Assembly (NCBI GenBank): GCA_009363875.1
Contig: CM018683.1
Location: 47,729,711-47,793,710, forward strand
Source: Mikania micrantha
Lineage: Eukaryota; Streptophyta; Magnoliopsida; Asterales; Asteraceae
Length of the DNA: 64,000 nucleotides
Direction of reading: 5' to 3'
Shown here: positions 47,123 to 57,476 of the stretch, piece by piece
How the letters are laid out: the number at the start of each line of letters is the position of its first letter
Numbering within the stretch: position 1 is the stretch's first letter
Notes under the pieces: model-generated
The model's input: only the letters and a program-made list of their open reading frames with translations
Told to the model about the DNA's origin: nothing
Database searches by the model: none
Position numbers and translations under genes: made by a program

Positions 47123-48772
47123 TTAACGTGCGCTCTCAGTGCTTGTAGTTGTTGTTTTGAACAGATGAGGATACTTCTTCATCATTTGGTCTTTCCTTTC
47201 CCATGTGAATTCAGGACCACGTCTTGAATTCCACCGGACTTTGACTATTGGAATCTTGCTTTGTTTAAGTTGTTTGACCTCTCGGTCCATGATTTCAGCT
47301 GGTTCTTCAATGAATCGTAACTGTTCATCTACTTGTATTTCCTCCAGTGGTACAATCAATGTCTCGTCCGAAAGACATTTCTTTAAATTCGAAACATGAA
47401 AGACATCATGAACTCCACTGAGTTCATCCGGTAATTGTTGTTGATACGCAACCGGACCAATCCTTTTCAAGATCTCAAAAGGTCCTACGTAACGTGGGCT
47501 AAGCTTCCCGCGCTTGCCGAATCGTATCACACCTTTCCAAGGTGATACCTTTAGAAGAACTCTGTCTCCTCCTTGAAATTCCAACGGTTTACGACGTTTG
47601 TCAGCATAACTCTTCTGTCGATCCCGGGCCGCTGCCATACGGTTCTGGATTTGTACTATTTTCTCTGTAGTCTCGTGCACTAGTTCAGGACCTGTAATCT
47701 GACTGTCACCAATTTCAGCCCAGCAAACTGGTGAACGACATTTGCGACCATACAAAGCTTCAAACGGTGCTGCCTGAATACTCGTATGATAACTATTGTT
47801 GTAAGAGAATTCCACTAACGGTAAATGGTTTTCCCAACTATCACCAAAATCGATTACACAAGCTCGTAACATATCCTCGAGCGTTTGAATTGTACGTTCA
47901 CTCTGACCGTCTGTCTGTGGATGATATGCGGTACTCATATCCAAACGAGTTCCCAATGACTTATGAAGTGATTTCCAAAAATTGGAAGTAAATCGAGCAT
48001 CCCGATCTGATATGATAGAAATTGGCACGCCATGCCGTGCTACCACTTCCTTAATGTAAATGCGAGTCAGTTTCTCCATCTTGTCGGTTTCCTTGATTGC
48101 TAAGAAATGTGCAGATTTCGTTAATAGATCGACAATTACCCATATCGTATCACAACCACTCGGTGTACGGGGTAACTTAGTAATAAAGTCCATCGAAATC
48201 TGTTCCCATTTCCACATTGGTATTTCTGGTTGTTGCAGCAAACCAGATGGTTTCTGATATTCAACGTTGACTTTTGAACAAGTCAAACATTTGCTAACGT
48301 ATCTAGCAATATCAGCTTTCATGTGAGGCCACCAATACAGTGCCTTCAAGTCATGATACATCTTGTCTGATCCCGGATGGACTGAATATCTGGACTTGTG
48401 CGCTTCATCCATCACGAGTTCCCTCAAACCTCCATACAAAGGTATCCACAGTCGATTAATGAAATAACGAATTCCATCAGGTTTAACATCCAATTGTTCT
48501 TCCATTCCTCGTAAGGATTCCTGTACCAAATTTTCCTTTTTCAAGGCCTCGAGCTGAGCACTGCGTACCTTGTCAGGTAAGTCAGTATGTATCATCATCA
48601 TAAGTGCGCGAACCCAGTCCTTCTCAAAGGTTTGTTTTGTTCTAATCCAGTCCTTCTGGTTTGGTTTTGTTCGAAATTGTATTGTTTCTGTTAGTTCTTG
48701 GTTAACGGGGTTAATCCGGAATTGCCGGATTGTCACACAAGTAAGCTTTAGAATGTTACAATGTACAATCAT
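47123..48772 (-). CDS. Integrase-chromodomain polyprotein fragment of Gypsy A (549-codon chimeric ORF)
   Basis: The open frame begins in flanking Copia DNA (residues 1-12), crosses the target duplication and the 109-bp LTR fragment (about 13-48), then enters pol. The zinc-binding HHCC set is H125, H132, C162, C165. The DDE integrase core is D195, D256 and E292, with the usual 35 residues between the last two. A GPF motif lies near 430 and a chromodomain-like C-terminus (about 488-538, ending with YPHLF) identifies a chromovirus of the Tekay/Del type. This integrase has no stop or frameshift. Its N-terminus is an accident of the deletion, and protease, reverse transcriptase and RNase H are absent. 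The stop codon overlaps the hairpin at 47106-47124. Confidence 0.9.
   Translation of the reverse strand: MIVHCNILKLTCVTIRQFRINPVNQELTETIQFRTKPNQKDWIRTKQTFEKDWVRALMMMIHTDLPDKVRSAQLEALKKENLVQESLRGMEEQLDVKPDGIRYFINRLWIPLYGGLRELVMDEAHKSRYSVHPGSDKMYHDLKALYWWPHMKADIARYVSKCLTCSKVNVEYQKPSGLLQQPEIPMWKWEQISMDFITKLPRTPSGCDTIWVIVDLLTKSAHFLAIKETDKMEKLTRIYIKEVVARHGVPISIISDRDARFTSNFWKSLHKSLGTRLDMSTAYHPQTDGQSERTIQTLEDMLRACVIDFGDSWENHLPLVEFSYNNSYHTSIQAAPFEALYGRKCRSPVCWAEIGDSQITGPELVHETTEKIVQIQNRMAAARDRQKSYADKRRKPLEFQGGDRVLLKVSPWKGVIRFGKRGKLSPRYVGPFEILKRIGPVAYQQQLPDELSGVHDVFHVSNLKKCLSDETLIVPLEEIQVDEQLRFIEEPAEIMDREVKQLKQSKIPIVKVRWNSRRGPEFTWERKDQMMKKYPHLFKTTTTSTESAR
48629..48737 (-). repeat. Gypsy A truncated 5' LTR (109 bp)
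   Basis: Aligns without gaps to 46506-46614 with two substitutions. It ends abruptly at 48629, where integrase-coding sequence begins. The 11-mer CCAGTCCTTCT occurs on both sides of the junction (48614-48624 and 48647-48657). Confidence 0.9.
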
Positions 48773-49144
48773 TTCTCAAAGGTCGGATCAATTTCTCAAT
48801 TTTCTAATTTTATATTGTTTTTGATTTTTTTTAAATTTTCTCCCCCTAAAATGCTAAAAATGAAAATCTTTTTGTTTTTTGGAATTTTATAAGTATATAG
48901 AAAAATCAAAATTCCCGGAAAATTGACAACCGATATAATTTACCATCTTTGTAAAACATTATGATCAATGTGACTTGAAAACATCAAGAAAATATGACAA
49001 TGTAATTCCAAACCTGTCAAGTTCTCCAGAATAATATGACAGTTAAAGAATTAGAACTATTTTACCAAATACCCGCCAGGAAGTTCCACTATCAATGAGC
49101 TCTCCTCCAATTGATAGGTCCTCTTGAAATCCTCTTGCACACAC
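48743..49144 (-). other. Copia internal DNA downstream of gag, no coding domain
   Basis: The gag frame stops at 49145, and the sequence beyond it is full of stops with no protease or integrase motif. It lies between the Gypsy A insertion and the gag end. Confidence 0.6.
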
Positions 49145-49890
49145 TCACAAACCATTAGATAGCTTTGGTAACCCAAGCCTTCGAGGTCTTGAGTTTTCCA
49201 TGAAATCCATATACCGAAATTTAATCCATTTTCCAGTTGAAACTAATGAAGTTTCCTTTGAAACTTTGTTTGTTTTTGGTATCCACAACTGTACCTGTTC
49301 AAGTGCATTCTTAAGATAATACTTATCTTGAATCACCATATTGTTGTTAAACACCAAATTAGTCATTAAAGGTTTTGAAAGGTTCAACTTTTCTTCATCC
49401 GAGGCTTTCACAAGTTCTTCCTTGTTTTGATTTGGCATTTTATGTCTTTTAGGAATGAACTTTGAAACCTCTGTGACACAAGACTTGGCATTACTAACTT
49501 GTCCTTGTAACTCACACAGATAAGGACAATTAGCAATAATATGCCCTCTTGTTCCACACTCAAAACATATTCTCCTCACCACAAACCTAGGAGAATAGTT
49601 TTGTACAAACCTATGGTTTTGGTGATTTACCACTGGTGAACCATAAACCAATCTTTGATTACTTGTTGAACCCATATGAGTCAAATGTGACTTCTTACCA
49701 CTTGATGTGGGAGACTCAAAATTCAACTTTTCACATCTTGTGGGACTAAGTGAAATCTTGTCTTTGTTCCAAGACTTTGAAGTATCACACTTTGATTTCA
49801 CTCTGTTTGATGCACATGATGATTTCACAACCCATTTTGATTGAATTTGACGTTTAGGTTTTGAACTTGAAAAACCATTTTTCTTTGAAA
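49145..49890 (-). pseudogene. Copia gag, C-terminal part with CCHC zinc knuckle
   Basis: This is the portion of the host Copia gag downstream of the Gypsy B insertion. It carries a basic Ser/Lys-rich stretch, then CFECGTRGHIIANC (a CCHC knuckle) and a KWIKFRYMDF segment before the stop at 49145. The open frame extends right into the Gypsy LTR to 49942, but that N-terminal part is not gag. The frame is continuous with 59392-60197 across the target site, so Gypsy B interrupted a still-open frame here. No pol follows. Confidence 0.85.
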
Positions 49891-49895
49891 AATAC

Positions 49896-52164
49896 TGTGA
49901 GGCCCCGAAACCGGGCACCTCACAGAGGTTGGTTTTCATCATAACGCATAGCTCTTAAACTAAAAACTTTCATAATCATGCAGCGGAAATATAAACATAG
50001 TTTGATAAACAGAAATCAATAAAGTGTCTGTATCAAAAACATATCGGATTGCCAAAAACCACCGGATCGTATGACTCTATGCCCGAGCTCCATGCCTTCT
50101 CCTATCATACCTTCAACCTGACATACATGCTAAATCAAGTCAGCTTACGCTGGTGAGTTCTAGTTTTCATAAAACAACATTAAACATACTTAACATACAC
50201 ATCATTTCATTCACATAGTCCATAACCTTAGCACATAACATCCTTACATCATCATCATCATACGTTCCACTGTTACCATACGAACAGTGGGCTTATGCCT
50301 GCACCAGGCTCCATACCCAGTTATAGTCGAGGTTGACTATCATACCCAGTTATAGTCGTGGTTGACTATCATACCCAGTTATAGTCGTGGTTGACTATCA
50401 TACCCAGTTATAGTCGTGGTTGACTATCATACCCAGTTATAGTCGTGGTTGACTATCATACCCAGTTATAGTCGTGGTTGACTATCATACCCAGTTATAG
50501 TCGTGGTTGACTATCATACCCAGTTATAGTCGTGGTTGACTATCATACCCAGCCATCACAAGAGCTGGTACATCTTTCATACTTATCCTATAACACGTAT
50601 AGGAACATCGTTCGTTCGTCATACATGATATACTAGCATTATATCATCTTTTATCATAATCATCATAACATTTACTGCTAACATCATAACATCATTCATA
50701 GCAGTCATCATGGCATCTCAGGCATGTTATACTAGCATCGTCTCATCATACCATCATAGCATACTGTCATCATGCACAGTTCATCATAACATACTAGCAT
50801 CATCAGCATATCATAATATCATGTCATCATGCCTACATATCATACTTCCATCCTAGCAACCTAGGACCTTGTCATACTCCTATAACGGTTCTCATAGTTA
50901 TCATCATGAAGCATGTTATCATAAAGCCATCATCATATCAAATGCTAGCATCATTTTTATGTCATGTTATTCATTATCATAATTCATTTCTCATGCATTC
51001 ATCGTACTTAACTTACTTTCATGCATAGATCATACTAACACATACGCATGCATACATCGTTAGGGCATACCATCATTCATTCATCATCATAAGCACATAA
51101 CATCATAACATAACCATAAGCATGCATGTCAGCCCAAAACAGTTAACATGAAATAGGGCGTCTAGAACTCACCTGATAGTAGACTCCTGTTAACCTTAGC
51201 CGAACTCCTTAGCTAGGGCCTTAAGGACCTATATCAGTTACATCATATCATCACATACCATTACATTACATACTTAGACTTAGAAATTATTCTAAGTCCT
51301 CATAGCCTACTAGTCCTCCTTATTGAATCCAAGTTTTCGAAATTTAGTTAAGTGTTCGAAACCCTTGAAATTCATTAAGTTCCTACATACACGAATTGCC
51401 ATGTACTCGAAACATCTCTAGTTCACGAAATGCCATGTACTCGAAATTCCATGTACACGAAATGCCATGTACACGAAATTCCATGTACACGAAATAACCA
51501 TTGTATTCGAAATAGCCCCTGTACTCGAAATAACATTGTACTCGAAATACATGCATGATTTCGAGTACCCTCTGTACATGATTTCGTGTACTCATCATTT
51601 CGTCATTAAACATCTCAGAAATTCATCTAAGACCTTGGGGAGCTAGTTCTAGGTTCCTTTGGTTGTTACCAACGTATTGGAACCTCAAAGTTATGAACTT
51701 TATGCATAAAGGTGTGAGCTTTATGCAAAAGTTCACCCTTTGTTTAACCATTCTAACTTTTGCATAAAAATCCAGCTTTCTATACATGAATCACTTACTT
51801 GAAGGTAGCTGATCCTCCTGGTAAAATCCCGTGCGTTTCCTACTTCGTTTGGTCGATCAAAGTTTGATTCTTGAAATTCTTGGACTTAAACTTCGTGTAC
51901 TCGAGAGGGACTGTGCTTCCAACCAAAGGTTGTCACATTTCCCAAGGCACGACTATTTATAGACAGGGTGCCCGTACTCGAACACCTGAGTACACGAAAT
52001 AGGGAGTACTCGAAATATGGTGTACTCGAAATCTCCATATTTCGAGTACACGATATCTGAGTCCCATCTTGGTTATTTTCGTCTATTTTCCCACAAGTTA
52101 CTTATCCGTTACACGTACGTAGAATTCAAATAACTTGTATCTTAGAAAAATTTGGGATGTTACA
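49896..52164 (-). repeat. Gypsy B 3' LTR (2,269 bp)
   Basis: Minus-strand ends TGTAACATCCC...GGGGCCTCACA. Contains the 29-bp minisatellite (50314-50545, 8 units), a field of TACTCGAAAT/TACACGAAAT motifs (51390-51610 and 51980-52050) and a TATAAATA box on the minus strand (51954-51961). Confidence 0.97.
50314..50545 (-). repeat. 29-bp minisatellite, 8 units, in the Gypsy B 3' LTR
   Basis: Exactly 232 bp, 8 x 29. The first unit reads gtcgagg; the others read gtcgtgg. Same unit as at 387-705 in inverted orientation. Confidence 0.97.
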
Positions 52165-52202
52165 AGTCTCCCCTCCTTACAATAGGTTTCGTCCCGAAAC
52201 CT
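52165..52202 (-). other. Gypsy B polypurine tract and adjacent hairpin
   Basis: The minus strand reads TAAGGAGGGGAGACT immediately before the 3' LTR. Next to it, an 8-bp stem (AGGTTTCG/CGAAACCT on the plus strand, 52184-52191 and 52195-52202) encloses a 3-base loop. The pol stop codon is 7 bases upstream on the minus strand. Confidence 0.8.
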
Positions 52203-52208
52203 GCCTTG

Positions 52209-52319
52209 TTACACATCGAACAGATGAGGATACAACTCCCTCATCTCGTCTTCCAATTCCCACGTCGTGTCTGAACCCTTCCGATGCTTCCACTGAACTC
52301 TTACTTGACGAACCGTTTA
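52209..52319 (-). pseudogene. Gypsy B C-terminal (chromodomain-like) tail, cut off by a stop
   Basis: An in-frame TAA at 52317-52319 ends the integrase ORF. The same frame continues open to the natural stop at 52209-52211 and includes VRVQWKHRKG, WELEDEM and YPHLF, matching the end of the chromodomain tail of Gypsy A. Confidence 0.8.
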
Positions 52320-53513
52320 ATTCCTTAACTGCTTTTCCTTCGTATCCACAATGGCGACCGGTTCTTCAATGTAGTTCAGTCGGTCATCTACCTCAATGTC
52401 ATCCAAAGGAACATGCGCCTGCTCGTCTGCCAAGCACTTCCTAAGATGCGACACGTGAAAGGTAGGATGAATCCCGCTTAGCTCCTCTGGTAGGTCCAGT
52501 CGATACACGACTTTCCCTACCCTTGCCTTTATCGGAAACGGTCCGATGTACCTCGGACTCAACTTTCCTCTCTTTCTGAATCGGATGATACCCTTCCATG
52601 GTGATACTTTCAGCAACACTCGATCGCCAACATTAAACTCTATTGGTCGTCGGCGCTTGTCAGCGTAAGACTTTTGGCGATCTTGTGCAGCTTTCATACG
52701 TGCTTTTATCACCCGTAGTTTTTCTGCCATATCAATCACGGCAGCCTTGTTTCCCATTTCTTTCTGTCCAACTTCACCCCAACATATCGGGGTCCTACAT
52801 CGTCTTCCGTACAACGCCTCATATGGGGGCATTCCGATGCTGGAATGGTAACTGTTGTTGTATGAAAACTCCACCAATGGCAAGTGATCATCCCAGCTTC
52901 CTCCAAAATCGATAATGCACGCCCTAAGCATATCCTCCAACGTTTGGATAGTCCTTTCTGACTGTCCATCAGTCTGAGGGTGATAGGCGGTACTGATATT
53001 TAACCTCGTTCCCATAGCATCATGAAACTGCTTCCAGAATCTGGAAGTAAACCTCGTATCCCGATCTGACACAATGGAGACAGGAACTCCATGTCTGGTC
53101 ACAATCTCTTTCACGAACAACTCGGACAACCTTTCGGACGTATACGTTTCCCTGATAGGAAGAAAGTGTGCACTCTTTGTCAGTCGGTCCACAATCACCC
53201 ATATGGTATCATGCCGTTTAGCTGTCTTTGGTAGCTTGGTGATGAAATCCATGGTGACGTGTTCCCATTTCCATTCCGGTACCTCTAGAGGTTGCACATA
53301 CCCGTAGGGCTTCTGATGTTCAGCCTTCACTTGCGCACAAGTAAGGCACCTGTTCACATACTGCATCACATTAAACTTCATGCCCGGCCACCCGTGTACC
53401 GAGTATCGTGACTTGTGGGCTTCATCTAAAATCCTCGCTCGAATGTCCCCATTTCTGGGCACCCACATTCGACCGAATCGTAGCTTTATCCCATGGTCAT
53501 TGTCTTCCAAGTT
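52317..53513 (-). pseudogene. Gypsy B integrase, with stop codons at both ends and a zinc-domain deletion
   Basis: The open frame is about 398 codons. The core triad D88, D149, E185 (counted from the codon at 53508-53510) is intact with the 35-residue last spacing. The N-terminal zinc domain keeps H32, H39, C55 and C58, but the H-to-C interval is 15 residues instead of the 29 in Gypsy A: 14 codons are missing. The frame is separated from RNase H by an in-frame TAG at 53514-53516, and from its own C-terminal tail by the TAA at 52317. Confidence 0.9.
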
Positions 53514-54116
53514 CTAGACTTGTCCGAAGACGCGTTCAAAACCCACATTCTTTTCTTTCAATCCCTCCTGTTGCGCCTGTTTGAGCTCGTTCAGAAAGTC
53601 TGGCGTTATTACCAAACTATACGATTTTACTCGTATGGCAGGATGATCAGTCTTGCGACTCAGAGCATCCGCCACCACATTGGCCTTTCCTGGGTGATAT
53701 AGAATATCACAATCATAATCCTTTAGCAGCTCAAGCCATCGTCTCTGCCTCATGTTCAAATCCTTTTGCTCGAAGAAGTACTTCAAGCTCTTGTGGTCGG
53801 TATAGATGGTACTCCGTACTCCATACAAGTAGTGTCTCCATATTTTCAATGCAAACACCACTGCAGCGAGTTCAAGATCGTGGGTCGGGTAGTTAGCCTC
53901 ATGAATCTTTAGCTGACGCGAAGCATAAGCTATCACCCTTCCCCTTTGCATTAGTACACATCCCAACCCTTGTCGTGACGCATCGGCATACACAACAAGA
54001 TCATCATTCCCATCCGGCAGTGCTAGAACAGGAGCTTGGGTAAGTTTCTCCTTCAGCATTGAAAACGCCTGTTCTTGGTTTGGACCCCATTCATACTTTA
54101 CGTCTTTCTTCGTGAG
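53514..54116 (-). pseudogene. Gypsy B RNase H domain
   Basis: The frame reads through the connection segment into YADASRQGLG (RNase H first Asp), HDLELAAVVFAL and YTDHKSLKY, ending GKANVVADALSRK, the standard order for Ty3/Gypsy RNase H. It lies in the same frame as reverse transcriptase upstream and integrase downstream. In-frame TAG codons at 54117-54119 and 53514-53516 isolate it. Confidence 0.9.
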
Positions 54117-54815
54117 CTACGTCAGTGGCGTCGCTATCTTGGAGAAGTCCTGAATGAATCTCCTATAGTAACCGGCCAAACCAAGAAAACTGCGTACTTC
54201 CGTAGGTGACTTCGGAGGACTCCATTTCATAACCGTTTCAACTTTAGCTGGATCTACCATAATGCCTTCTGGGTTCACCACGTGACCCAGAAACTGTACC
54301 TCTCGTAACCAGAAAGCGCATTTGGAGAACTTAGCATAAAGTTTCTCTTTCCTCAGGATTTCCAATACCTCACGTACGTGGCAAGCATGGTCTCCCTCGT
54401 TCTTTGAATAAATCAAAATATCATCAATAAACACTATCACCGATCGGTCCAGCATCGGTCGACATACCCTGTTCATCAAATCCATAAATGCTGCGGGAGC
54501 ATTCGTCAATCCAAACGACATAACGAGAAACTCGTAATGTCCATAACGCGTACGGAAAGCAGTCTTTGGAATATCCTGCTCTCGAACCTTCAACTGATGG
54601 TAACCGGATCGGAGATCTATCTTCGAGAACCAGCTTGCACCTTGCAATTGATCGAACAAGTCATCAATTCTAGGTAGAGGATACCTGTTCTTTACGGTCA
54701 ACTTATTCAGTTCCCTGTAATCGATACACATACGCATACTTCCATTCTTTCTTCTTAACGAACAGCACCGGTGCTCCCCACGGAGAGACACTCGGTCGTA
54801 TAAAACCTTTGTCAA
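54117..54815 (-). pseudogene. Gypsy B reverse transcriptase, separated by a frameshift from gag-protease
   Basis: Contains MRMCIDYRELNKLT, SKIDLRSGYHQ, the catalytic FIDD box (VFIDDILIYS) and FLGHVV, in the order of a Ty3/Gypsy palm domain. Its N-terminal part (QIDLVPGAQP to VLFVKKK) is encoded at the end of the gag-protease ORF in another frame. The switch lies near 54745-54750, where an extra A appears. A TAG at 54117-54119 ends the frame before RNase H. Confidence 0.92.
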
Positions 54816-56727
54816 GGAGTTCTTGTAGCTGGGTCATCATTTCCTTCATCTCAGTTGGAGCTAAACGGTAAGGTGCTTTGGCAACGGGTTGTGCCCCCGG
54901 CACTAAGTCGATCTGGAACTCAATTTCCCGTTCGGGTGGTAATCCAGGCAATTCCTCAGGGAATACATCGGGGAAGTTACACACCACGGGAACATCATCA
55001 ATCGTTCTCGTATCCGTACGTTCCTCAATCGCGTAGGCCAAGTAGGCTACACACCCTCGCCTCATCATAACATCAGCCGTGATCATTGAAATGATCTTTG
55101 GCGCATACATCGCTTTATCACCATAAACCGTCACGGAGCTCCCATCCATCGCACGTAAACATATCATCTTTCGTCGACATACAATGTTAGCCTCATATTT
55201 GGCTAACCAGTCCATACCCAAAACCACATCGAATCCTCCTAAGGTAATAAGAAACAATCGGACAGGGAACCTATGACCTTCTATCTCAACGTAACAATCA
55301 TCAATAGCCTCAGTCACCCTGGTCATCTTACCAATAGCCGTCTCTACATCAAATACCCGATCTATCTTCTTAACCTTCCCAGATAACCCATCACAAAGTG
55401 TAGAAGATATAAAACTCATACTGGCACCAGAATCAAACAATACAGAAGCAGGAATATTGTTGATAGAAAAGGTACCTGTGACCACATCAGGGTCCTCAAT
55501 CGCATCGTCCTTCGTCATCGTAAAGGCTCGTGCTTTAGCCTTCTGCTTCTCCTTTCCTTTCTCCTCTTTCTTACCCGAGCCCGAAGCATCGGCCCGTGGT
55601 TGTCTACAATCTTTGGACAGATGTCCCATCCCATTGCAGTTGTAGCATCTAGTGGCACTTGGGCAATTGCTGGAAAAATGCCCCGTCTTTCCGCATCGGA
55701 AACATAAGTTAGTGCCCACCAAGCACTGCCCGGTGTGAATTTTTCCACACTTGTTGCATCGGTTCGCATCCTCGCGCTTCACCTTCTTGCCTGAAAACTT
55801 TCGTTGGTCTGTTCGACCCCTCTTAGTCCCGGAGGACTCTTTCACCCTTGCTTCTTCTTTGGCTAGTTCGGCTGACATAACATCGTCCCAAACTATTCCA
55901 CTGAGCTCCACAGTGGAATCATAAGTCTTGGGAGCATTCGCCTTCACATGAATCCGAACCTTCGGAGGCAAACCCTCCATGTACAACTTCACCCTACGTT
56001 CCTCGGTAGAAACCAGAAGAGGAACAAGTCTTGCCATCTCATTAAATCGTGAAGTGTACTGCCTGTGATTCAGGCTTCCCGCCTTCAGCACCAGAAACTC
56101 CCTTTCAACATTATCCAGCTCATTCTTGGGACAAAACTGCTTAGTGACCAGTTCCTTTAGATCATCCCAAGTCATCTTCTCTACATCAGCTGCAGCCTTG
56201 GATTGCTTAATGGTGTTCCACCAGTGAAGTGCCTCCTCGACAAAAGAGTGAGCTGCAAACTTAACAGCTTGATCGACTCGGCATTCACTGATGGAGATAA
56301 CAGCCTCCATCGCGGATACCCAGTGGCAGGTGGCCACAGCATCCTTCTTACCATCGAAGGTCGGTGGGTTGCATCCCTTGAAGGACTTGTAGTCACAGCC
56401 CTTCAGTTTCTCAGTCATAGAGTCGCCGCTCTTCGTCTCGATGATCACCACCTCATCTTCTTTGGTGCTCTCCTTAGTTCCTTCAGACTTGTCTTTTAGA
56501 GCATCCTTCAGTGCCTTAGCAATCATTGCCGGCATCTTTTCATCCATGATCTTGCAGACCTCATCAGAAATAGCCTTCACCACGATAGGCTCTAGAGTGA
56601 ACTCGTCTTCATTCTCAGGTTGTTCGTTGTGCTCGTGGTCGTCTTCGTTGACGGGTTCTTCACTCTCGACACGTGGTTCTTCAGGTTCCTGTGGTTGCTT
56701 ACGTGGCCTACCCTTTTGTCCAGCCAT
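54703..56727 (-). CDS. Gypsy B gag-protease (plus start of reverse transcriptase)
   Basis: 674 codons from an ATG at 56725-56727. Residues 1-110 are acidic and low-complexity; about 125-290 form the retrotransposon gag domain (WWNTIK, KQFCP, FNEMARLVP). Zinc knuckles follow: CFRCGKTGHFSSNC (342-355) and CYNCNGMGHLSKDC (361-374), with a shorter cysteine/histidine cluster at 324-335. The aspartic protease has FDSGA at 431-435 and VLGMDWL near 502-508. Reverse transcriptase begins about 600 and is cut by the frameshift after VLFVKKK. Gag and protease look intact, so this copy could still supply particle protein. Confidence 0.92.
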   Translation of the reverse strand: MAGQKGRPRKQPQEPEEPRVESEEPVNEDDHEHNEQPENEDEFTLEPIVVKAISDEVCKIMDEKMPAMIAKALKDALKDKSEGTKESTKEDEVVIIETKSGDSMTEKLKGCDYKSFKGCNPPTFDGKKDAVATCHWVSAMEAVISISECRVDQAVKFAAHSFVEEALHWWNTIKQSKAAADVEKMTWDDLKELVTKQFCPKNELDNVEREFLVLKAGSLNHRQYTSRFNEMARLVPLLVSTEERRVKLYMEGLPPKVRIHVKANAPKTYDSTVELSGIVWDDVMSAELAKEEARVKESSGTKRGRTDQRKFSGKKVKREDANRCNKCGKIHTGQCLVGTNLCFRCGKTGHFSSNCPSATRCYNCNGMGHLSKDCRQPRADASGSGKKEEKGKEKQKAKARAFTMTKDDAIEDPDVVTGTFSINNIPASVLFDSGASMSFISSTLCDGLSGKVKKIDRVFDVETAIGKMTRVTEAIDDCYVEIEGHRFPVRLFLITLGGFDVVLGMDWLAKYEANIVCRRKMICLRAMDGSSVTVYGDKAMYAPKIISMITADVMMRRGCVAYLAYAIEERTDTRTIDDVPVVCNFPDVFPEELPGLPPEREIEFQIDLVPGAQPVAKAPYRLAPTEMKEMMTQLQELLDKGFIRPSVSPWGAPVLFVKKKEWKYAYVYRLQGTE

Positions 56728-57040
56728 CTAACTATCTACATAATGCAACAATTGATGAGTCAGTACAGGAATCAGTTTAGCACGGAATAAGTTTTGTAAA
56801 TCGTTAACGACGTTGATCAAGTGTTATTAACCATTTACCCAACTCATAGGCTCTAAACGTTTCCCATCCCATCTCTTCAATGTGCATGACACTAACTACT
56901 TTCATAACATTACATCAACCCTTAACTCATACATAAACATTCAACTCGTGGCATCCGTCATCCGTGGTTGGCAATCCGCATCCATTAATCCCATTCTCAG
57001 TTTAAGTCTTGGCATTTGGGATGCCAAGATCTCTCAAACT

Positions 57041-57055
57041 ATGGCTCTGATACCA
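57041..57055 (-). other. Gypsy B primer-binding site (initiator Met tRNA)
   Basis: The minus strand reads TGGTATCAGAGCCAT, complementary to the 3' end of plant initiator Met tRNA, 3 bases from the 5' LTR. The leader to the gag ATG (56728-57040) has no ORF of note. Confidence 0.93.
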
Positions 57056-57476
57056 ACTTGTGAGGCCCCGAAACCGGGCACCTCACAGAGGTTGGTTTTC
57101 ATCATAACGCATAGCTCTTAAACTAAAAACTTTCATAATCATGCAGCGGAAATATAAACATAGTTTGATAAACAGAAATCAATAAAGTGTCTGTATCAAA
57201 AACATATCGGATTGCCAAAAACCACCGGATCGTATGACTCTATGCCCGAGCTCCATGCCTTCTCCTATCATACCTTCAACCTGACATACATGCTAAATCA
57301 AGTCAGCTTACGCTGGTGAGTTCTAGTTTTCATAAAACAACATTAAACATACTTAACATACACATCATTTCATTCACATAGTCCATAACCTTAGCACATA
57401 ACATCCTTACATCATCATCATCATACGTTCCACTGTTACCATACGAACAGTGGGCTTATGCCTGCACCAGGCTCCA

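Larger units (their letters stand above)
43688..48737 (-). mobile_element. Gypsy A: chromovirus-type element with large internal deletion, nested in the Copia
   Basis: Flanked by caagt on both sides (43683-43687 and 48738-48742). The plus-strand left end is TGTCACACCCCC and the right end GGATTGTCACA, so the minus-strand ends are TG...CA. The 3' LTR is complete (43688-46614). Of the 5' LTR only the outer 109 bp remain (48629-48737), joined directly to the integrase region. The rest of the 5' LTR, gag, protease, reverse transcriptase and RNase H are deleted. The 109-bp fragment differs from the 3' LTR at two positions. Confidence 0.92.

Noticed and set aside
51383..51613. 76-codon ORF present identically at 58605-58835
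   Set aside because: Identity is due to LTR duplication, and the peptide is a by-product of the TACTCGAAAT motif field.
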